Translations under genes and position numbers: made by a program | Shown here: in pieces, positions 27,055 through 36,408 of the stretch | Layout: every line of letters begins with the position of its first letter | How positions within the stretch are numbered: position 1 is the stretch's first letter | Assembly (NCBI GenBank): GCA_026552955.1 | Contig: JAPMTS010000003.1 | Span: forward strand, 129,237 to 193,236 | Direction of reading: 5' to 3' | Source of the DNA: Candidatus Methanoperedens sp. | Lineage (GTDB): Archaea > Halobacteriota > Methanosarcinia > Methanosarcinales > Methanoperedenaceae | Length of the DNA stretch: 64,000 nucleotides | Notes under the pieces: generated by a model | What the model was told of the DNA's origin: nothing | Databases searched by the model: none | The model's input: the letters and a program-made list of their open reading frames with translations, nothing else

Positions 27055-27948
27055 TCATTTTCTATATTTCTTAAACATCATCGCTTCCATCTTTCCTCTA
27101 TCAAGCAGCCTGACAAGCATCCTGGTATCCCCTTCATTAACAGGAGAACCGGGAATCATAGCCTCCCCTTTATAAAATATCGTCCCACCTTTCATATTTG
27201 CGCCCACATAACCTCTGGCTTTCCCCTGGATGATAAGGATTCCATCTTTCATATACGCGCCAGCGAACTCTCCCGTATTTCCTGTGACGATCGTCCCGCC
27301 GCGCAGAAGTACAGCGGTGTTCAAACCTGAATCTCCATCAACATGGATAATTCCGCGCTTCATCAGGATGCCTGTGCTCATCCCCGAATCACCCTCTACA
27401 ATGAGCTTCTTATCAGCATCAAGGCGGGCTGCGATCGTATCACGGATCATCCTGTCCCTTAAATAAATGCCGTCATCTTTCATACCATTGGGTTGAAGTA
27501 TTTTTTCGATTTGTCCTTCTTCTAACATATCTGTAATAGATACGAATTTTTGATACCCCTCGCGATCAGATACAACTTCCACAACATTTCCTATTGGTTG
27601 TTTGACATTACCTTTTACATAGATAGCTCCCCTGACCATACTGATGCCCATCCGTGTATCAACATCCCCATCAACGATTATCGATCCTGTATGAATGGAT
27701 TTGCCGGTACCTCCAAAGTATTTTAGATCCACTCCGAAGCTGCTCCCAAGCCTTTTGCCCGCATTGCCTTTGATAGTGACATCTTCTCCTTTCTTTAAAG
27801 CAAGAACAAGGTCTTGATAAGTATATGATGTTCCCACCTGGTGCGGGATAACAGATGACGGGGAAAGCCTTGTGCCCTCGTGTTGCCAATAAAAATCATA
27901 GGTGAAATCGCACAGGCAGTCTACCTGGCCGGATAATTCAAGTTGCAT
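27055..27948 (-). CDS. GXGXG-domain protein (GltB-C-terminal / FwdC-like)
   Basis: 297 aa built of right-handed beta-helix turns with recurring G-x-x-x-G and GG patterns (GNAGKRLGSSFG; GDSGMSTGILMKRG; GNTGEFAGAYMKDG; GKARGYVGANMKGG). This is the GXGXG domain shared by the C-terminal part of glutamate synthase and by formylmethanofuran dehydrogenase subunit C. It stands alone here, with no fwd or glt neighbours, so it is probably a structural partner of an enzyme encoded elsewhere. Database names such as tributyrin esterase should not be trusted for this fold. It is convergent with herA. Confidence 0.75.
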   Translation of the reverse strand: MQLELSGQVDCLCDFTYDFYWQHEGTRLSPSSVIPHQVGTSYTYQDLVLALKKGEDVTIKGNAGKRLGSSFGVDLKYFGGTGKSIHTGSIIVDGDVDTRMGISMVRGAIYVKGNVKQPIGNVVEVVSDREGYQKFVSITDMLEEGQIEKILQPNGMKDDGIYLRDRMIRDTIAARLDADKKLIVEGDSGMSTGILMKRGIIHVDGDSGLNTAVLLRGGTIVTGNTGEFAGAYMKDGILIIQGKARGYVGANMKGGTIFYKGEAMIPGSPVNEGDTRMLVRLLDRGKMEAMMFKKYRK

Positions 27949-28026
27949 CCCTCTATAGTTCTACCTTAAAGTAGATGAATTTATATTGTGGGGGAGGTCT
28001 GCTTTTAGGGGGAATCTTGGAGCATG

Positions 28027-28527
28027 TTACTTTATGGAATAAGCTTTTTCTTTGGATTCCAGATAGCTGTCCATGATCATCCCAACTGCTGAAAGTGCGA
28101 ATAAGATCTTAAGATACAGGAGGTTTATTTCCATGGGACTCATGAACGGCAAACTTGCCATTGCCTGGAGATTTGCCTGAGTGGCCATCAAACCAGCCAG
28201 GATCAACGAGACAAGTACTCCATTTATGAACCAGTAGCTATTTTTTACAGCCGTTGAAGCGATAATGAGGGGCACTATGATCAATAATAATTTAGCACCT
28301 ATAAGACCTGAAAGCCCATAATTCACAAAAATGTTTTGGACTAATGAATTATATTCAGCGTTTATTCCTTTTGCCTCCATCATCATGGAAGCAGTAACCG
28401 CATCCCCGATATCAAAGGTTACAAACACAAAGAAGTAAAGCAGGTGCTGTAAATTCAATTTGCGTGATAGATACCTGAAAGAAAGATTTATGAAATCAAA
28501 TTCCGATTCGTTCCTGTTATCACTCAT
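28027..28527 (-). CDS. Four-helix integral membrane protein (DUF5658-like)
   Basis: 166 aa. A polar N-terminus and four hydrophobic helices. The first helix carries FDIGDAVTASMMMEAKG and is followed by an Asn in INAEYNS. That matches the pattern of small DUF5658-type membrane proteins (aspartates in helix 1, then GxxExN). No function is known for that family. It stands apart from its neighbours by about 80 and 115 bases. Confidence 0.55.
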   Translation of the reverse strand: MSDNRNESEFDFINLSFRYLSRKLNLQHLLYFFVFVTFDIGDAVTASMMMEAKGINAEYNSLVQNIFVNYGLSGLIGAKLLLIIVPLIIASTAVKNSYWFINGVLVSLILAGLMATQANLQAMASLPFMSPMEINLLYLKILFALSAVGMIMDSYLESKEKAYSIK

Positions 28528-28641
28528 TTGATCTCACCTTGAAGGAACGATATCTTCGACTAGTTTCATCATTATGATAGTAATCATTAATACTATATTA
28601 TTTTCAAGGCAAATAAACCCTGTATCGAATTAAAATGAGCA

Positions 28642-30711
28642 TTATCTGAACTTCTTCAATAATTTCCTATAAAAAGCAATATCTTCATACTTGCGTGCAA
28701 GTCTTTCCACAATAAGCTCAGGCGTACTTCGCGCCAGGTAATTATACCTGGGATTTCTGTCAACTATCAGGTTAAGGTGTTCATCCAGACCCTTTGCTTC
28801 AATACCATCAACGCGAATTTTATGAGTCGTATTCTTAAGTATTGATTCTGCCAGATGGCTCACAAATATTCCCAGTCCGTTATTATCATCCAGTTCCTCA
28901 AGTAACCCTGAAATGATCTTTGCAGAAGCTCCAGGTTCAGTGATGGATTCCATCTCATCAGCAAGGACTATCTTAGTATTTCTATTTGCAACCGCTGAAA
29001 AATCCTTAATGGTAGTTTCAAATGCCCCGGCATCCATTGTGCCTTTGGATTTGCCGAAATAATAAAATTCTTCAACAAGGCCAAGTTCGCATTCTGTTGC
29101 CGGGACAGGAAAACCCATATGGGCAAGTATGGTGATCTGGGAGAGCAGATCAAGGGTTGATGTTTTTCCCCCCGAATTCACACCACTCAACAGGATGACC
29201 CGTGCATCTTTGAGTTTTCCTACGCTCGAATTCATACGTGATCTTCCCACCGCGTAATCTATCGGGACTGCATTTGTTAGAAAAAGGTTTGACCCTCCTT
29301 TTATTCCGATCCCTATCTCACTTACAAGATATGGCATAGTAAGGGCGAATTTCTTTGAAAAACAGGCGATAGTATATCCAATATCAAAATCCAAGACAGC
29401 ACGGACAAGCCCCGATGCAGTTTCCCTTAAATCTGAAAGAGAACGGGCGTTATCCCTTAAAAGTCCTATCTTCCTTGACGCTATGACGCGAAGCAGGTGA
29501 TTTTTTAGACCTTCAACCCCGCGCATATTTGCTTTTATCGGGTGCGATACTTCCTCATCAAAGAAATTATTGACATACTGTGACTCTGCCGGATTCAGGT
29601 CAAGTTCTTCCCCTATTCCTTTTATCGCATTAGACGTTACTGTATTGTATTTTTCCCTTATTTCCTTCTCAAGCAGTCTATTAATACTCCCATCCATTGC
29701 TGTTAGCAAATCAAAACCCCTTACGGTTACGGAACTTTTTTCGATAAGAGCTCCAAATTCATTATTTGCCTGCACTTGCGAATTCGTAACTGCATTGCCA
29801 AGCCTTTCTATAATGGATTTGCACCTGTCGATTTCAATATCAAGTCCGCTTTTTATATCCTCATCATCAGAAAGTCTCATTAAACCTGAAGATAGCCGTT
29901 CGATATCTTCCGTCCTTATTTTCTCACAAAAACCAGGAGAATGTTCACGGATCATGTTAAATATCGCGATAGCGCAGTTGATGGAATCAAGGTTTCTTGT
30001 GAAAAAAGCCAGTTCTTTTTCAGGAGCTACCTGCCAGGTTTGGGCTTTCTTGATATCAAGGAAATCAACATCAATATCCTCCGGAAAATCAAGCCCGGCA
30101 AGATGAGTGTCCAGTATCAGGTAAGAATACCCCCGGGCTACATCCGCTATTTCCCTGGCATCGGAAACAAGCTGGACTGAAACAGGGAATTTTTTAGCGG
30201 CTTCAAATTCCTGCGCATTTGCGGCAATGATGACCCTATCCCTTATCACAGGAATATTATAATTCGTTTTCAGGGGTTTTATTCTTGATAAAAAGGAAGA
30301 TAGTTCTTCTTCATCGAGCTTATCCGCAATTTCGATAATGCCAAGGATGTCTTTTTGGATATGCATTATCTTTTCTTTTTTTCGTGATGGATAAGGGAAA
30401 TATAAGCCCAATTTGCTCCGGGCATGATCCGTATGGGCAAAACCCTTGATGAGTTCCATGAGCCGATCATAAAAATCAAACGCCTCATTCGTTTTTAGGA
30501 AATCCCGGACACCTGCACCATCGTTTACTGCAATAGCCTCAAGCACAAGAGAGATCGCGGATTTGTCGGTCATTCCCTCGATCTCGCTAATGGCTGCTAT
30601 ATCCCGGTTCATTATAGCATCAATTGCCTGTTTTTCAGAGCCGAAATGCTCAACAAGGCGGCGCGCGGTTTTTTCACCGATACGGGGGATGGATTTCAGG
30701 GTTGATATCAT
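28642..30711 (-). CDS. MutS-related ATPase with N-terminal helix-hairpin-helix
   Basis: 689 aa. The N-terminus has helix-hairpin-helix elements (SIPRIGEKTARRLVEHFG; ISEIEGMTDKSA). A helical lever/clamp-like region spans about 250-480. The C-terminal ATPase has Walker A LLSGVNSGGKTSTL, the family loop GTMDAGAFETTIKDF, Walker B IVLADEMESITEPGA and a late FVSHLAE. It lacks the mismatch-recognition and Smr domains of MutS1/MutS2, so it belongs to the archaeal MutS2-like branch. Known relatives act on branched DNA or stalled complexes; the exact role here is inferred. Confidence 0.8.
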   Translation of the reverse strand: MISTLKSIPRIGEKTARRLVEHFGSEKQAIDAIMNRDIAAISEIEGMTDKSAISLVLEAIAVNDGAGVRDFLKTNEAFDFYDRLMELIKGFAHTDHARSKLGLYFPYPSRKKEKIMHIQKDILGIIEIADKLDEEELSSFLSRIKPLKTNYNIPVIRDRVIIAANAQEFEAAKKFPVSVQLVSDAREIADVARGYSYLILDTHLAGLDFPEDIDVDFLDIKKAQTWQVAPEKELAFFTRNLDSINCAIAIFNMIREHSPGFCEKIRTEDIERLSSGLMRLSDDEDIKSGLDIEIDRCKSIIERLGNAVTNSQVQANNEFGALIEKSSVTVRGFDLLTAMDGSINRLLEKEIREKYNTVTSNAIKGIGEELDLNPAESQYVNNFFDEEVSHPIKANMRGVEGLKNHLLRVIASRKIGLLRDNARSLSDLRETASGLVRAVLDFDIGYTIACFSKKFALTMPYLVSEIGIGIKGGSNLFLTNAVPIDYAVGRSRMNSSVGKLKDARVILLSGVNSGGKTSTLDLLSQITILAHMGFPVPATECELGLVEEFYYFGKSKGTMDAGAFETTIKDFSAVANRNTKIVLADEMESITEPGASAKIISGLLEELDDNNGLGIFVSHLAESILKNTTHKIRVDGIEAKGLDEHLNLIVDRNPRYNYLARSTPELIVERLARKYEDIAFYRKLLKKFR

Positions 30712-30952
30712 TGGAATTTCAGGTTGTATTCTATAGTTGTCTTGTTATATTAGAATATACTGGAGTGAATGAGGAAACTTTTTAATTTATTCCGGAGAGA
30801 TAGAATAGTATTATTCATGTCGTTTCGCCCTTCCACTCTTCCGCTGATAATAAGCTTCCTTGATGCTATTTTTATGCTTTCAGTACTTTCGTTACCAAAA
30901 AAAGCAAAGGATTATACTCTACTATTCCAATTCTTGACGAAGGAGACATTAT

Positions 30953-31378
30953 ATGGAACCGCAAGACCTGTCAAGAATTGGTGTTTCTCTTCCTGAGAAT
31001 CTGCTTGAAAAATTCGATGAGATCATAACAAAAAGAGGCTATTCATCCCGTTCTGAAGGTATACGCGACGCAATCAGGAGTTATATCCGTTACTACGATT
31101 GGATGAGCGAAGTCCAGGGTGAACGAATTGGTATTTTATCCATGACGTATGATCATTCACAGCGCGGGCTTGTAACATCTTTACTGGACATAGAGCATGA
31201 GTTCTCAGGTATTACAAGGTCATCCTTACACGTTCATATCAGCCATGATGAATGCATGGAAGTTCATATACTCCAGGGAGATGGAAAAGAAATAAAAGCT
31301 ATCGCCGAGAAGATCATAGCGCTAAAAGGTGTAAAGAACGTTAAGCTTACAACCATACGTCCTGGGGAAGAAGTGTGA
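30953..31378 (+). CDS. nikR: Nickel-responsive regulator NikR
   Basis: 141 aa. Ribbon-helix-helix DNA-binding N-terminus (RIGVSLPENLLEKFDEII; GYSSRSEGIRDAIR) and an ACT-like nickel domain. The nickel ligands are intact: His82, His93, His95 and Cys101, each offset by +6 from His76/87/89/Cys95 of E. coli NikR. AAGGAGA lies 5 bases upstream of the ATG. It lies directly before the nikMNOQ transporter and its operator region, so it almost certainly controls that operon. Confidence 0.94.
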   Translation: MEPQDLSRIGVSLPENLLEKFDEIITKRGYSSRSEGIRDAIRSYIRYYDWMSEVQGERIGILSMTYDHSQRGLVTSLLDIEHEFSGITRSSLHVHISHDECMEVHILQGDGKEIKAIAEKIIALKGVKNVKLTTIRPGEEV

Positions 31379-31505
31379 AAAAACGTGATATGTCCTTTAT
31401 GATCTGAAAAAAATAATCTTTTTTGCTACAAATATTAATTATTGTAGCATTAAAGTCATTTTTTGATATCTTTTTTTATTCAAAAATTATAAGTAGTATG
31501 AAGAT

Positions 31506-31579
31506 TTACTAACTTTAGTAATACGAATACAATAATTTGTATTACTAAATACAATATTTTTAAATAATATTGTTACTAA
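31506..31579 (+). promoter_or_regulatory. NikR-type operator region of the nikMNOQ operon
   Basis: TTTAGTAATAC (31514-31524) and GTATTACTAAA (31539-31549) form a perfect 11-bp inverted repeat with a 14-base spacer. Counted as GTAATA-N16-TATTAC it spans 28 bp (31518-31545), the same geometry as the E. coli NikR operator GTATGA-N16-TCATAC. Further copies of the half-site TTACTAA occur at 31506 and 31573, and ACAATATT/AATATTGT (31551-31573) is another inverted repeat. The whole lies 15-90 bases before nikM. Confidence 0.8.
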
Positions 31580-31593
31580 TAGGAGGTAGAAAA

Positions 31594-32238
31594 ATGCATA
31601 TTGGAGATGGACAAATACCCCTTTTACAGGCGGTATTCTATTGGATCGCAGCTTTGCTATTGATTGCCTTATCCTTAAGATGGGCAAGAAAAGAAATGGA
31701 TGAATCAAAAGTCCCGATATTTGCTGCCCTTGCAGCGGGGATTTTTGCAATTCAAGCCATGAATATACCCATACCATGGGGAACAAGCGGACATATGCTT
31801 GGCAGTGTCATGGCAGCAATAATCCTTGGGAGCCCTTTTGCAGGAATATTGATCCTGGCGCTTGTGCTCATTGTTCAGGGTTTTCTCTTCGGGGATGGCG
31901 GTATATCGGTTATGGGCGCAAACATTCTGGATATGGGAGTATTGGCAAGCTTTGCAGGATATTATACTTTCAGGGCGATTAAAGACTCTATTGGTATGGG
32001 GAAAGCTTCCTTCATTGGTGGATGGGTCGGAATTGTTATAGGTGCAGAAGCGGTTGCGATCGAGCTGGCAATAGCAGGTACTTTACCTCTCATCCCGGCA
32101 ATGACATGGATGGGGATTTACCATGCAGTCATCGGAGTTATTGGAGAAGGATTAATTACTGCCATTGTCGTGACGTCTGTCATGAAGACAAGGCCTGATA
32201 TTGTTGCCTCAAGTTCCAAGGTGGGGGTACCGGCATGA
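31594..32238 (+). CDS. nikM: ECF-type nickel transporter S component NikM (CbiM-like)
   Basis: 214 aa from the ATG at 31594, with AGGAGG 7 bases upstream; an in-frame ATG at 31570 is rejected. The mature N-terminus must be Met-His because His2 and His67 bind the metal in NikM/CbiM. Both are present (MHIGDGQIP; WGTSGHMLG, His67 exactly). Six or seven membrane helices. The family name CbiM usually implies cobalt, but the NikR gene and operator directly upstream point to nickel. Confidence 0.93.
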   Translation: MHIGDGQIPLLQAVFYWIAALLLIALSLRWARKEMDESKVPIFAALAAGIFAIQAMNIPIPWGTSGHMLGSVMAAIILGSPFAGILILALVLIVQGFLFGDGGISVMGANILDMGVLASFAGYYTFRAIKDSIGMGKASFIGGWVGIVIGAEAVAIELAIAGTLPLIPAMTWMGIYHAVIGVIGEGLITAIVVTSVMKTRPDIVASSSKVGVPA

Positions 32239-32567
32239 CCCCGGAGAACACAAAGATAATCATAGCAGGGGCAGCAATAGCAATTCTCTTATCAATACTT
32301 GCTCCCTTCCTTGCTTCTTCCAATCCTGACGGACTCGACAAGAACCTGATCACTCTTGTTGGCGGCGGATCAGAAGAACATGCCGAGAAAATAATTGACG
32401 AAAAGAACCAGGTCGGATATGAGCCTCCATTCCCGGATTACAGTATTGAAGGGATGGATAAAGCCGGGGAAGTATTCTCTATATTGATAGGGACGGTCAT
32501 CATGCTTTTGTTAGCGCTTGGTTTGAGTTCCATATTGAAGAAGAATAAAGAAATAAGAAAGGCCTGA
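32235..32567 (+). CDS. nikN: Transporter subunit NikN (PDGLE domain)
   Basis: 110 aa. An N-terminal membrane helix, an external loop with NPDGLDKN near residue 31, and a C-terminal membrane helix ending in lysines. The PDGL motif identifies the NikN/PDGLE family that accompanies the M component in nickel ECF transporters; cobalt systems have CbiN instead, which supports nickel here. It overlaps nikM by 4 bases. Confidence 0.85.
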   Translation: MTPENTKIIIAGAAIAILLSILAPFLASSNPDGLDKNLITLVGGGSEEHAEKIIDEKNQVGYEPPFPDYSIEGMDKAGEVFSILIGTVIMLLLALGLSSILKKNKEIRKA

Positions 32568-32572
32568 ACTTA

Positions 32573-33430
32573 ATGAGTATTATAGATGTTCGAAACCTCA
32601 GTTATTCTTACCACGACGGCAAAACATTAGCCCTGGATAGAGTAAATATACAAATAGGGAAGGCGGAGAGGCTTGTCCTTCTCGGCGCCAATGGTTCGGG
32701 TAAGTCAACCCTTATCAAGCACCTGAATGGGATACTTCTGCCGCAAAAAGGAGAGGTGTTGGTTAAAGGTGAACCTATTAGCAAAAAGAACATGAAAGAT
32801 ATCCGGCGTACTGTGGGTATTGTCTATCAAAATCCTGATGACCAGGTATTTCTTCCCACTGTCCGCCTGGATGTAGCTTTTGGCCCCACAAACCTCGGAT
32901 TGCGGCAGGATGTTGTGGAGGAAAGGGTTAAAACTGCGCTTAATAATGTGGGACTCAATGGGATGGAGGAACGAGCTCCCCATCATTTAAGCGGAGGCGA
33001 AAAAAAACGTGTTGCCATTGCAGGAGTCCTGGCAATGGAGCCTGAAGTGATGGTGCTTGATGAACCCACAGCAGGTCTTGACCCGGAAGGAAAACACCGT
33101 ATCCTTCGTCTGATATATAATTTAAATAAGAAGCTGGGGATAACCCTTGTGATCGCAACCCAATATGTTGATGTTGTGCCAGTATTTTCAGATAGGGTCG
33201 CTGTCCTGTCTCATGGAAGGAAAATTGCTGATGCAACTCCAACCGAAATATTCTCAGATCCTGACCTATTAAGGGAATCACATCTTAATCTGCCCATTGT
33301 TACAAGGCTTCTTCAGGGTTTGCAGGAGGATGGTATGCCAGTCAGTACCAGGTTCACGGTAGCCGGCGCAAGAAAAGAACTTTTACGGGTGATGCAGGAA
33401 CAATGCAGCGCATATCTCTTACAGACATAG
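32573..33430 (+). CDS. nikO: ECF transporter ATPase NikO (CbiO-like)
   Basis: 285 aa ABC ATPase. Walker A LLGANGSGKSTLIKH (first residue near 34), Q-loop VYQNPDDQVF, signature HHLSGGEKKRVAIAG, Walker B VMVLDEPTAGLD. It powers uptake by the NikMNQ membrane part. The start is 5 bases after nikN; the 3' end overlaps nikQ by 28 bases. Confidence 0.95.
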   Translation: MSIIDVRNLSYSYHDGKTLALDRVNIQIGKAERLVLLGANGSGKSTLIKHLNGILLPQKGEVLVKGEPISKKNMKDIRRTVGIVYQNPDDQVFLPTVRLDVAFGPTNLGLRQDVVEERVKTALNNVGLNGMEERAPHHLSGGEKKRVAIAGVLAMEPEVMVLDEPTAGLDPEGKHRILRLIYNLNKKLGITLVIATQYVDVVPVFSDRVAVLSHGRKIADATPTEIFSDPDLLRESHLNLPIVTRLLQGLQEDGMPVSTRFTVAGARKELLRVMQEQCSAYLLQT

Positions 33431-34212
33431 AACGGGAAACATATAAGAATACTCTCATCCACAGTCTTGACGGAAGGATCAAGCTGCTTTTTCTGGTTGC
33501 TGTAATAATTTATATTGTAAGTCTTCCCAAATTCAGCACTCTGGCCCTATGGAAACTTGCAGGTCTTGAAATATATTTGATACTATTGATCCTTATTGCC
33601 AGACTGAATCTCTTTTATGTTGCCATGCGTTTTGTATTACTCACACCATTTGGTCTTGGTATTGCGATTATGCAGCCATTCTTTCGACAGGGATTTATAA
33701 CAGAGTTCACAGTCCGCGAACTCCCCTTATTGGGACTGACATGGACTGAAGAAGGATTGCTCTTCGGAACCCTGTTATTTGCAAAATGTACTGTAGCTGT
33801 AACAACTGTGATTTTGTTTTCATCTACCTCACCCATGACTGAGATGGTGGAATCTGCCAGGAGACTGAAACTTCCCAGGGAGTTCGCTCTCCTTCTTACG
33901 ATGATGATACGTTATCTCTTCGTCTTTTGGGGGATCCTGAACCGGTTGCGTAGAGCCCAGGAATCCAGATGTTTTGACATCTGGAATAAGAATATACCCA
34001 GGAAATGGATCCTGGAGCAAATTGGATATTCTATCGGTTCCCTTTTCATCCGTTCCTATGAGCAGGGGGAAAGAACCTTCCAGAGTATGCTTAGCAGGGG
34101 CTATGATTATACAGCCGATATCTTTGTACATAAAAAAAAGATACAAGCACATGAAATCGCTTTTATAGCGATTACGATATTTGTCGTTGGAAATATACAT
34201 TTTCTAGGATGA
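33403..34212 (+). CDS. nikQ: ECF transporter T component NikQ (CbiQ-like)
   Basis: 269 aa integral membrane coupling protein with five or six helices. The coupling helices carry the ARRLKLPREF-type and MLSRGYD (Ala/Ser-Arg-Gly) motifs that contact the ATPase. AGGAA precedes the ATG, which lies inside nikO. The order here is M-N-O-Q instead of the commoner M-N-Q-O. Confidence 0.92.
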   Translation: MQRISLTDIERETYKNTLIHSLDGRIKLLFLVAVIIYIVSLPKFSTLALWKLAGLEIYLILLILIARLNLFYVAMRFVLLTPFGLGIAIMQPFFRQGFITEFTVRELPLLGLTWTEEGLLFGTLLFAKCTVAVTTVILFSSTSPMTEMVESARRLKLPREFALLLTMMIRYLFVFWGILNRLRRAQESRCFDIWNKNIPRKWILEQIGYSIGSLFIRSYEQGERTFQSMLSRGYDYTADIFVHKKKIQAHEIAFIAITIFVVGNIHFLG

Positions 34213-34324
34213 ACAAGAATACTGGTTAGACCTACCTGAAATAATGTCTGTTTATTCAAAGTTTTTTCGGGTGGAAAAGTAGATACGCTAAAAAACATTC
34301 TTAACGATCGTTCTGGAGCAAATT

Positions 34325-35167
34325 GTGTTCTCTTTAAAATATCCGATCTATTTCATATCCGGCAGTATTCTCATCGCTTCGATCACAATAATTGCAGAAA
34401 AAAAGTCCCCCAAAATTGCAGGCATCCTGATGTCGCTTCCTGTCATTACTTTCTTATCTTTACTGTTCATTGCCGTATCCCAGGGAGTGAATTTTTCAAG
34501 CAAAGCAGCCCTCTGGAACCCTATAGGAGCAATAGCAGACCTGGTATATATGGGTTTATTCGCAGTCGGGATAAAAATCCCCGGATATCTTGAGCAAGGA
34601 AAGCAAAAAGTTGCATATACGTACAAAAATGATAATTACAGCAAGATCAAAGAGATATTTTTTGGGCTTCTCACTGGATTTGCAGGATATTTCATAACTA
34701 TTCTGACCTTGAGCAAGTTTCCTGTTAACAATGGCTGGGTCTCCCTTATTTCACTGTGGATTGCATCTGTCATTTTTTATCTGGTCTTTAAAAGGCTCGG
34801 GGAGATAACGATCGAAAAGAAGCAGATAATCTCTTCAAATGATATTGTTTTGAGAGGATTATTTGGGGGGGCCGTAGTTGCAGGAGTGGTGATCCTTGCC
34901 GATTCCACAGGATTCATCTGGGGAGGATTGTTTTCATCATTTCCAGGCACCATAACCCCCGTACTTGTCCTTCTTCATTTGAAAAACGGAAAGGAAATGA
35001 GTCACAGCATTATAAAAAGTTCACCCATAGGATTAAGTGCTACAGGGCTTTATTCCTGTATGGTCTGGCTTTTGTACCCTTTATATGGTATTTTTGTTGG
35101 AACACTTGCATCATATCTTGCAATGATAGGATTTCTATTTATAATTAAGAGAACGTTAGATTTTTAA
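34325..35167 (+). CDS. Conserved integral membrane protein, unknown function
   Basis: 280 aa, GTG start with GGAG about 8 bases upstream. About eight helices in two similar halves: each contains a Ser-x-Pro-G/V element (MSLPVITFLSLLF; SSFPGTITPVLVLLHL), and Gly-rich helices follow. The inverted or tandem two-half design is typical of small transporters. I do not recognise a transport substrate. It stands 112 bases after nikQ and may be outside the nickel operon. Confidence 0.6.
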   Translation: MFSLKYPIYFISGSILIASITIIAEKKSPKIAGILMSLPVITFLSLLFIAVSQGVNFSSKAALWNPIGAIADLVYMGLFAVGIKIPGYLEQGKQKVAYTYKNDNYSKIKEIFFGLLTGFAGYFITILTLSKFPVNNGWVSLISLWIASVIFYLVFKRLGEITIEKKQIISSNDIVLRGLFGGAVVAGVVILADSTGFIWGGLFSSFPGTITPVLVLLHLKNGKEMSHSIIKSSPIGLSATGLYSCMVWLLYPLYGIFVGTLASYLAMIGFLFIIKRTLDF

Positions 35168-35216
35168 TATCCTGAAACGTTTAAAGAAGAAAAAATCTGC
35201 AAATGAGGGAATTTTT

Positions 35217-36395
35217 ATGGCTTTCGTTCAAACATTAATGAATTCTAAGAAACATATTGATGAAGTTGACCTGGAAATTGATATCGGGAAAAATGTGGCT
35301 TTGAGGCCAAGGCTTGAAAAAATGCAGTTCCTGGAACCAGGAGTTGAAGCTAATCTTTACCGCATGCTTTATTCGCAGGGTCCCGGAAACGGGACAGCCC
35401 TTTTCATGCCCTTTGACCAGAAAAGCTCAGAACATGGTCCTGGTCATGAATTCCTGTGGGAAAATGATTTCGGCGCAGATGAGATAAATCTCAGGGGAAA
35501 AGGCTCTGCAGACATGCGTTCAATAGCGGAACTTGTGAACTGCGGAAATTTTTCCGGATATGTCCTCCACCCCGGTAATGTGAGGCAATTCAAGCACTTA
35601 TTCAGGCCCGATATTCCTTTGATATACAAGATAGATGGTCACATATCTCAGCCCCAGAGCGCCGGGTTTATGTCAACGGTTGGCACAATTGAAGAGGCTC
35701 TCAAGTACGGCGCCTCTGCTATTGGTTTGACAATTTATCCGGGCGGTGATCATATAAAAGCTGACCTTGAAAGAGCTGCAGAAATTATCAGGAAGGCACA
35801 TGATTCAGGTCTTGCTGCTGTGGTATGGGCTTATGCGAGAGGGCTGGGCCTTGATGAAAAAACCAAATTCAAGGATAAAGAAGGGGAATTTCAGGGTGTT
35901 ACCCAGTCGGACAGCCTGTACTGGACCCATTACGCTGTTTCGATAGCCTCCGGATTATTGGGGGCGGATATTGTCAAGACAAAATACCCGGCAAAGGTAA
36001 AGACAGACAACCGAAGAGCATACGATTCACATATTGAATCTCTTGCAAAAAAGAATTCAAGCATGATAGCTTACAAATATCTTGAACCTAAGAATGCGGA
36101 ATCAACATTGACAGCAGAGCAGGAAATTTTCAGGGCAAGCATTGTTGTGCAGGCAGCTCCACATTCCATTGTTATTTTCTCAGGCGGCCCGAAGCTTCCC
36201 GGCAATCCTACCGAAAGCCTGAAAAAACAAACCGAAATCGTAATGAAAGCAGGTGCAGAGGGAGGCATTTATGGAAGGAACATATGGGGTCTGCCAGTGG
36301 AAGATGGGGTTGCGGCTGCCCATGCGGTGAATGATGTTATCAGCAAACCTGAATTCCACAGGAAGCTGATAGAACCCAGATTTGCAGGATATTAA
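35217..36395 (+). CDS. Class I fructose-bisphosphate aldolase, FbaB/DhnA type
   Basis: 392 aa TIM barrel. GTALFMPFDQKSSEHGPG near residue 59 and the phosphate-binding end IVIFSGGPKLPG are typical of the DhnA/FbaB branch. The Schiff-base lysine candidate is in DIVKTKYP. It makes or cleaves fructose 1,6-bisphosphate in gluconeogenesis/glycolysis. It is longer than archaeal FBA of about 260 aa and closer in length to bacterial FbaB proteins. The next gene starts 13 bases downstream. Confidence 0.85.
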   Translation: MAFVQTLMNSKKHIDEVDLEIDIGKNVALRPRLEKMQFLEPGVEANLYRMLYSQGPGNGTALFMPFDQKSSEHGPGHEFLWENDFGADEINLRGKGSADMRSIAELVNCGNFSGYVLHPGNVRQFKHLFRPDIPLIYKIDGHISQPQSAGFMSTVGTIEEALKYGASAIGLTIYPGGDHIKADLERAAEIIRKAHDSGLAAVVWAYARGLGLDEKTKFKDKEGEFQGVTQSDSLYWTHYAVSIASGLLGADIVKTKYPAKVKTDNRRAYDSHIESLAKKNSSMIAYKYLEPKNAESTLTAEQEIFRASIVVQAAPHSIVIFSGGPKLPGNPTESLKKQTEIVMKAGAEGGIYGRNIWGLPVEDGVAAAHAVNDVISKPEFHRKLIEPRFAGY

Positions 36396-36408
36396 GAGAG
36401 GATAATTT

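Noticed and set aside
30769-30996. 75-codon frame before nikR
   Set aside because: It overlaps the nikR start in another frame, has no ribosome-binding site and no recognisable protein features.
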